From: Actinomadura rifamycini DSM 43936
GTDB taxonomy: Bacteria; Actinomycetota; Actinomycetes; Streptosporangiales; Streptosporangiaceae
Assembly (NCBI RefSeq): GCF_000425065.1
Contig: NZ_AULB01000021.1
Location: 1 to 64,000 of the forward strand
DNA: 64,000 nucleotides
Reading direction: 5' to 3'
Position numbers and translations under genes: made by a program. The notes beneath the pieces were generated by a model, which was not told where the DNA came from, did not search any database, and was given only the letters and a program-made list of their open reading frames with translations. Below, in pieces: positions 59,501 through 64,000 of this stretch (positions are counted from its first letter, which is position 1; each line of letters opens with the position of its first letter).

Positions 59501-60013
59501 TCACCAGTAGAGGTAGACCTCGACCAGGAAGTTCCACCCGGAACTGGTCACCTGCTGGAACCGCACAACGGCCTTGTGCCCGTCCCGATAGAAGACCCGC
59601 TCGCACCCGTCCCGGAAGCACTCCGCGGCCTCCGCCTCGGTCATGCTCCCGACCCCCCGCCCGAGCCACCGCACGATGTCCTCGACCGGCGACACCCTGC
59701 ACCCGCCGTACCCGGGAGCACACGCCTGCTCCAGCCGAACGTACGCCTTCTCCCGGTCCGCGAACCCCTGCGTCCGGACGAGCGTGTCGGCGTACCCCAT
59801 CTCCCAGCTCCAGTCCTCGAGGTACTGCCGAGGCCGGTACTCGCTGAAGTAGTACACACCCCCGACTCCACTCACCAACAGCACCACGAGCCCCACCAAC
59901 ACCAGCGGCACAACCAGCGCACTCTTCCGCCGCCGAGGCCGATAAGGCGGCAACCCCGCATAGGGCTGCGGCACCCCACCCCCATAAGGCGGCCCATACG
60001 GCGGCTGATTCAT
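59501..60013 (-). CDS. Single-pass membrane protein, unknown function
   Basis: The 170-residue protein has a Pro/Tyr/Gly-rich cytoplasmic N-terminus (QPPYGPPYGGGVPQPYAG), a basic stop-transfer RPRRRK, one hydrophobic helix (ALVVPLVLVGLVVLLVSGVGG) and a 110-residue extracytoplasmic domain with four cysteines (EQACAPGYGGCR; AECFRDGCER). Such proteins are common in actinobacteria and unassigned. The start at 60013 is preferred over the upstream in-frame ATG at 60034. It converges on the SUKH-deaminase gene with a four-base gap. Confidence 0.75.
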   Translation of the reverse strand: MNQPPYGPPYGGGVPQPYAGLPPYRPRRRKSALVVPLVLVGLVVLLVSGVGGVYYFSEYRPRQYLEDWSWEMGYADTLVRTQGFADREKAYVRLEQACAPGYGGCRVSPVEDIVRWLGRGVGSMTEAEAAECFRDGCERVFYRDGHKAVVRFQQVTSSGWNFLVEVYLYW

Positions 60014-60156
60014 CCCGCGAGCGTACCGACCCACCCCGTCCGATTCACGGCCCTTGCCACTCCTGGCCGTCCGGCGGTACGCGCCCGATAGACGCGGTCA
60101 CCGTGACTGCGCGAACGCACCGACCCACGTCGACGGCGCTCCGAAAGTCGACCGTC

Positions 60157-60591
60157 TCACTTCCCATTCCGGGCGCGAACCTCGTCGGCCACCCTTCGCG
60201 CGGCCTCCCCGGTGTCTTCGTGCGCCCAGATGCGGATGACGTGCCAGCCCGCATCGCGGAGAAGGGCGTCGGTCTCCCTATCTCGCTCCCGATTCTTCAC
60301 GATCTTTTCGGCCCAGTAGTCGGCGTTGGTGACCGATTTGGTGTGGTGTTCGGGACAGCCGTGCCAGAAGCAACCGTCGAGGAACACGGCCACCTTGGCT
60401 CGCGTGAAGACCATGTCCGCGGTACGCCTGACCTTCGGCAACGGCAGCCGGGCGGACACCCGATAACGCAGTCCCATGGCATGAACCGCCCGCCGCAGCG
60501 CCAACTCGGGCTTGGTGTCCCGACTCTTGTTCGCCTGCATGCTCTTGCGCACGCCCTCACTCGACGCGCCCACCGGCCTGACCGCACCCAT
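60157..60591 (-). CDS. vsr: Very-short-patch-repair (Vsr) endonuclease
   Basis: The 144-residue protein matches Vsr: RKSMQANKSRDTKPELALRRA at the N-terminus (seen by SMQANKSRDTKPE), then AVFLDGCFWHGCPEHH with the catalytic Asp and zinc/His cluster, and WHVIRIWAHE. Vsr nicks T:G mismatches made by deamination of 5-methylcytosine, and is normally encoded beside a cytosine methyltransferase. None is in the window. The start at 60591 (MGAVRPVGASSEGVRKS) gives normal length. Confidence 0.92.
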   Translation of the reverse strand: MGAVRPVGASSEGVRKSMQANKSRDTKPELALRRAVHAMGLRYRVSARLPLPKVRRTADMVFTRAKVAVFLDGCFWHGCPEHHTKSVTNADYWAEKIVKNRERDRETDALLRDAGWHVIRIWAHEDTGEAARRVADEVRARNGK

Positions 60592-60764
60592 ACCCCAACC
60601 GTATTGAACACCCCGGACACTCACCGGCCACTTGGAAGCATGCACAGGACGTTGACTCGCCGTCCGTGGCCGGTGTCGGACATTTGCGAGTGGCCGGAAA
60701 ATCCCCATACGACGCTATGGACGAATCTCGCCGTTACCAGGTGGGCGATGACCAAGGGTGGGTG

Positions 60765-61073
60765 ATGTCCGTGTCGGACGTTGAGGCGGAAGGCGTCGAG
60801 GGCCAGGGCGCGAGCGAGGGGTCGTGGTTGGGGCGGGGGGTTGCTCTGTTCACGCCGGTGTTCGCGGTGTTCGCGGGGTGGTCGGCCGGGGTCGTGGCTC
60901 AGCTGGTGCCGGGAGCTCAACTCGATGAGGCGCAGGTGACCACGTTCATGGTGGCGGCGACCACGGCGGCACTCGGATCCGGGTGGAAGTGGCTGCAGGG
61001 GTGGCAGCAGCATGAGCGGTTCGTGGCCGAGGGCAAGGCCGCTCCTGTTAAGCGGCCCCGCTCGTCGAAGTAA
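60765..61073 (+). CDS. Small membrane protein, holin-like
   Basis: The 102-residue protein has an acidic N-terminus (SDVEAEGVEGQGASEG), two hydrophobic segments (GVALFTPVFAVFAGWSAGVV; TTFMVAATTAALGSGW) and a basic C-terminal tail (KRPRSSK). This is a holin-like topology but no family is certain. AAGGGTGG precedes the ATG at 60765, favouring it over the in-frame ATG at 60717. It may belong with the Vsr region or be a phage remnant; no other phage gene is visible. Confidence 0.6.
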   Translation: MSVSDVEAEGVEGQGASEGSWLGRGVALFTPVFAVFAGWSAGVVAQLVPGAQLDEAQVTTFMVAATTAALGSGWKWLQGWQQHERFVAEGKAAPVKRPRSSK

Positions 61074-61103
61074 CCCCAGGGGCCCGGCGTACTCGTTCGC
61101 CGT

Positions 61104-61843
61104 TCATGTCCAGCGGAAGGTTTTGGTGGCGGTGGCTACTGCGGCGAGGGTTGTGGTGGCTAGGGCTGCCAGGGAGGTTATGTCGGGGGTGGTGCCTTGC
61201 CAGGTTGCGGAGAGGGCGTCTAGGGCGGCGCCGTAGGGGAGGTGGGCGCCGGTGGTGGAGAGCCAGTCGGGGAGGTTTTGGCGGGGGCCGAAGCCGCCGC
61301 CGGTGGCCATGGTGGCGAAGAAGAGGAGGAGGCCGATCGCCACGGCGGAGTTGGGGGTCGGGGCCAGGGCCGCCACGAGGAGGCCCACCGCGAACATCGT
61401 GGCCGTGGCGAGGGCGAACACGGCGAGCGCGGCGAGGGGCGAGCGGGGCATGGTCGCGTCGAACGCGTAGCGGGCGAGGAGGAGGGCCAGGGTCACGCCC
61501 AGGAGGGTGTGGGCCAGGGCCACCGCGGCTTGGGCGGCCAGGACGGACAGGGGGTTCGCGGGGGTCACCGAGAGGCGGCGGAGGATGCCTGCTTTGCGGT
61601 AGGCCGCGAGGAAGGACGGCATGTTCACGATGCCGATCAGCGCCGTGATCATCGTGAGGGTGAGGGGCAGGACGTACGCGTCGAAGGCCGTGAGGCCGGC
61701 GAAGTCGGCGGTCGGGTCGGACGAGCCCAAGCCGTTCATCACCATGATGAGGGCCGGGAGGGCGAAGGGGACGACCAGGCCGGCGGTGTCGCGGGCGACG
61801 AGCTTGGCCTCGGTCCAGGTGAGCAGGGCGTACGCGCGGGGGG

Positions 61844-61847
<4 letters not shown>
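61104..61847 (-). CDS. ABC-2 type exporter permease
   Basis: The 247-residue protein has six hydrophobic segments and ABC-2 features (RKAGILRRLSVTPANPLSVLAAQ, seen by KAGILRRLSVTP, and GFGPRQNLPDWLSTTGAHLPYG, by LPDWLSTTGAHLP). The GTG start overlaps the ATPase stop (GTGA). With its ATPase it forms a DrrAB-like exporter for drugs, lipids or signals. It is the downstream gene of the pair, divergent from the sensor kinase. Confidence 0.9.
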
Positions 61848-62740
<893 letters not shown>

Positions 62741-62840
62741 GGTGGGGACGGTAGGCGGCGCGGCGCGTCCTGTCGGGTGCCCGTGGTCACGTGACTTGTG
62801 GCACGGGCCGTCCCGCACGGACCGGCCGTACGCTCGGGGG

Positions 62841-63938
62841 ATGAGCGATTCGCGGCTGGAGCGGTGGGGGACGGCGTGCCTGCTGGGCGTCTGCCTGGTG
62901 ATCGCGTGCCCGGTCGCCCTCACGCAGCTGGCCGGGGAACGGCCCACCGTGGGGCCGGTGTGGCTGTGGTGGGGCTGCTACGCGCTGTTCCTCGCGTCGT
63001 TGTTCGTGATGTTCCTGTCGGCGCGGCCGCCGCGGCTGCTCGGCACGGTCGCAGTGACGGCCGCGGCGGCCGTGCTGCTCGCGCCGCATGTCGCGTGGAC
63101 CGCGATCGTGCTCGTCTTCGTCACCGCGATCGCCGCCCACCTCGCCGGGCCCCGGACGGTCGCGGTGGCGCTGGTGGGCAACAGCGTGGTCGCGGGCCTC
63201 GCCGCGGTCCTGCGGGACGGCTCGGTGATGGACGTGGTGCTGTCCGCGGCCATCTACGGGATGCTGCAGGTGTCGGCCGTCTGGGCCGTGATGAGCGAGC
63301 GGCGGAACGCGGAGACGAGCGAGCGGCTGGCGGTCGCGAACACCGAGCTGCGCGCGGCGACGGAGCTGCTGGCGGAGTCGAGCCGGTCGGGCGAGCGGCT
63401 GCGGATCGCGCGGGAGCTGCACGATCTCGTGGGGCATCAGCTGACGGCGCTGGTGCTGGAGCTGGAGGTCGCGGCGCACAAGGCGGACGAGCCCGCGAAG
63501 GCGCACGTGGACCGGGCGCGGGGGCTCGCGCGCGACCTGCTGGGCGACGTCCGGACGGCGGTCGGCGAGCTGCGGGGACGGGCGGTGCCGCTCGATCGGG
63601 CGCTGCAGGAAATCGTGATGGATCTGCCGCGCCCGCGGGTGCACCTGCGCGTCGAGGAGGTGGAGCCGGACGAGGCGTCCGCGGCGGCGCTGATCCGGTG
63701 CGTGCAGGAGGTCGTGACGAACGCGATCCGGCACGCGCGCGCCGACAACCTGTGGCTGGAGGTCGTGCGGGAGGGGGACGGCGTGGTGCTGAACGCGCGG
63801 GACGACGGGTGCGGGACGAGCGTGCTGCGCCTGGGGAACGGGCTCGCGGGGATGCGGGAGCGGGTGGGGCAGCTCGGCGGCGACGTCGCGTTCGACACGC
63901 GCGAGGGGTTCGGCGTGCGGGTGCGGGTGCCGTCGTGA
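62841..63938 (+). CDS. Two-component sensor histidine kinase (HisKA_3, NarL/DesK type)
   Basis: The 365-residue kinase has five or six hydrophobic N-terminal segments (about 10-145), a short coiled coil, the HisKA_3 phosphoacceptor in IARELHDLVGHQLTAL (His about residue 198) and an HATPase domain with VVTNAIRHA, DDGCGT and GNGLAGMRERV. It should phosphorylate the response regulator whose GTG start overlaps its stop. The pair is divergent from the ABC exporter and probably regulates it, as DesKR-like systems do. Confidence 0.93.
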   Translation: MSDSRLERWGTACLLGVCLVIACPVALTQLAGERPTVGPVWLWWGCYALFLASLFVMFLSARPPRLLGTVAVTAAAAVLLAPHVAWTAIVLVFVTAIAAHLAGPRTVAVALVGNSVVAGLAAVLRDGSVMDVVLSAAIYGMLQVSAVWAVMSERRNAETSERLAVANTELRAATELLAESSRSGERLRIARELHDLVGHQLTALVLELEVAAHKADEPAKAHVDRARGLARDLLGDVRTAVGELRGRAVPLDRALQEIVMDLPRPRVHLRVEEVEPDEASAAALIRCVQEVVTNAIRHARADNLWLEVVREGDGVVLNARDDGCGTSVLRLGNGLAGMRERVGQLGGDVAFDTREGFGVRVRVPS

Positions 63939-64000
63939 CGGGGGCGATCCGGGTGTGCGTGGTCGACGACCAGACGCTCGTGCGGCAGGGCATCCGGCAT
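63935..64000 (+). CDS. Response regulator, N-terminal part (3' end outside window)
   Basis: The 22 visible residues (MTGAIRVCVVDDQTLVRQG then IRH) are the first strand and acidic pair of a receiver domain of NarL/LuxR-type regulators. The GTG start overlaps the kinase stop (GTGA). The rest, including the phosphoacceptor Asp and DNA-binding domain, lies beyond the window. Confidence 0.9.
   Translation, partial: MTGAIRVCVVDDQTLVRQGIRH

Noticed and set aside
60765..61073. Prophage remnant based on the holin-like protein
   Set aside because: A single small membrane protein without any capsid, lysin, terminase or integrase gene nearby is not enough.

Overview
This is a very GC-rich window (visibly above 70% GC) from the chromosome of an actinomycete. 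Supporting signs are the strong G/C preference at third codon positions, frequent GTG starts with 4-base ATGA/GTGA gene overlaps, a KstR-like operator, WXG100-type proteins and a CCA-encoding tRNA-Glu. The gene mix suits Streptosporangiales or Thermomonosporaceae (Actinomadura-like), but genus cannot be fixed from the sequence alone.

Layout. 1-2.5 kb: the 3' end of a secreted M28 peptidase gene, a 500-base intergenic region packed with inverted repeats, a DUF2277 gene and asd. 2.5-15.1 kb (minus strand): a tightly overlapping eight-gene operon encoding a radical-SAM activase-like protein, a coiled-coil protein, a tandem CbbX/EccA-type AAA+ ATPase, a zinc-ribbon protein, a P-loop GTPase, a 918-residue GTPase-associated (GAP1-like) protein, a short Hsp70-like ATPase and a second coiled-coil protein. 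This is the best candidate for a poorly described system. 15.4-21.3 kb: DUF4407 and PspC membrane proteins, an MFS exporter, a minimal zincin, a membrane metallophosphoesterase and tRNA-Glu. 21.5-30 kb: a GntR-TetR chimeric regulator divergent from an amidohydrolase/GNAT pair, an EcsC-like protein, small secreted or unknown proteins, and a 1149-residue secreted glycosidase-phosphoesterase fusion.

30.2-44.1 kb: a catabolic locus. A ten-gene minus-strand operon carries a PEP-mutase/isocitrate-lyase-family lyase, an aconitase-type dehydratase (two subunits), a double alpha/beta hydrolase, a complete Liv-type ABC importer and an acyl-CoA synthetase. It is divergent from an FAD dehydrogenase, an IclR regulator and Ohr/OsmC. 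The lyase plus dehydratase pairing recalls 2,3-dimethylmalate dehydratase/lyase chemistry, with import of a carboxylic acid, rearrangement by dehydration/hydration and cleavage to pyruvate plus a short acid. 44.1-49.4 kb: an arsenic island with Acr3, an LMW-PTP-type arsenate reductase, three ArsR repressors and two flavoproteins, with AT-rich operators between genes. 49.5-53.3 kb: sulfotransferase-like, SDR and DUF1214 genes behind a perfect KstR-type palindrome, plus a SnoaL-like gene. The gene order resembles the Rv3529c-Rv3531c segment of the mycobacterial cholesterol region.

53.4-59.5 kb: a conflict region. A WXG100/YbaB/CpnT-like trio on the minus strand faces a low-GC deaminase toxin and SUKH-4 immunity gene, followed by a P-loop ATPase with a C-terminal propeller-like region and a SUKH-deaminase fusion. 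59.5-64 kb: a single-pass membrane protein, an orphan Vsr endonuclease, a small holin-like protein, and a drug-type ABC exporter divergent from a two-component system whose response regulator is cut by the window end.
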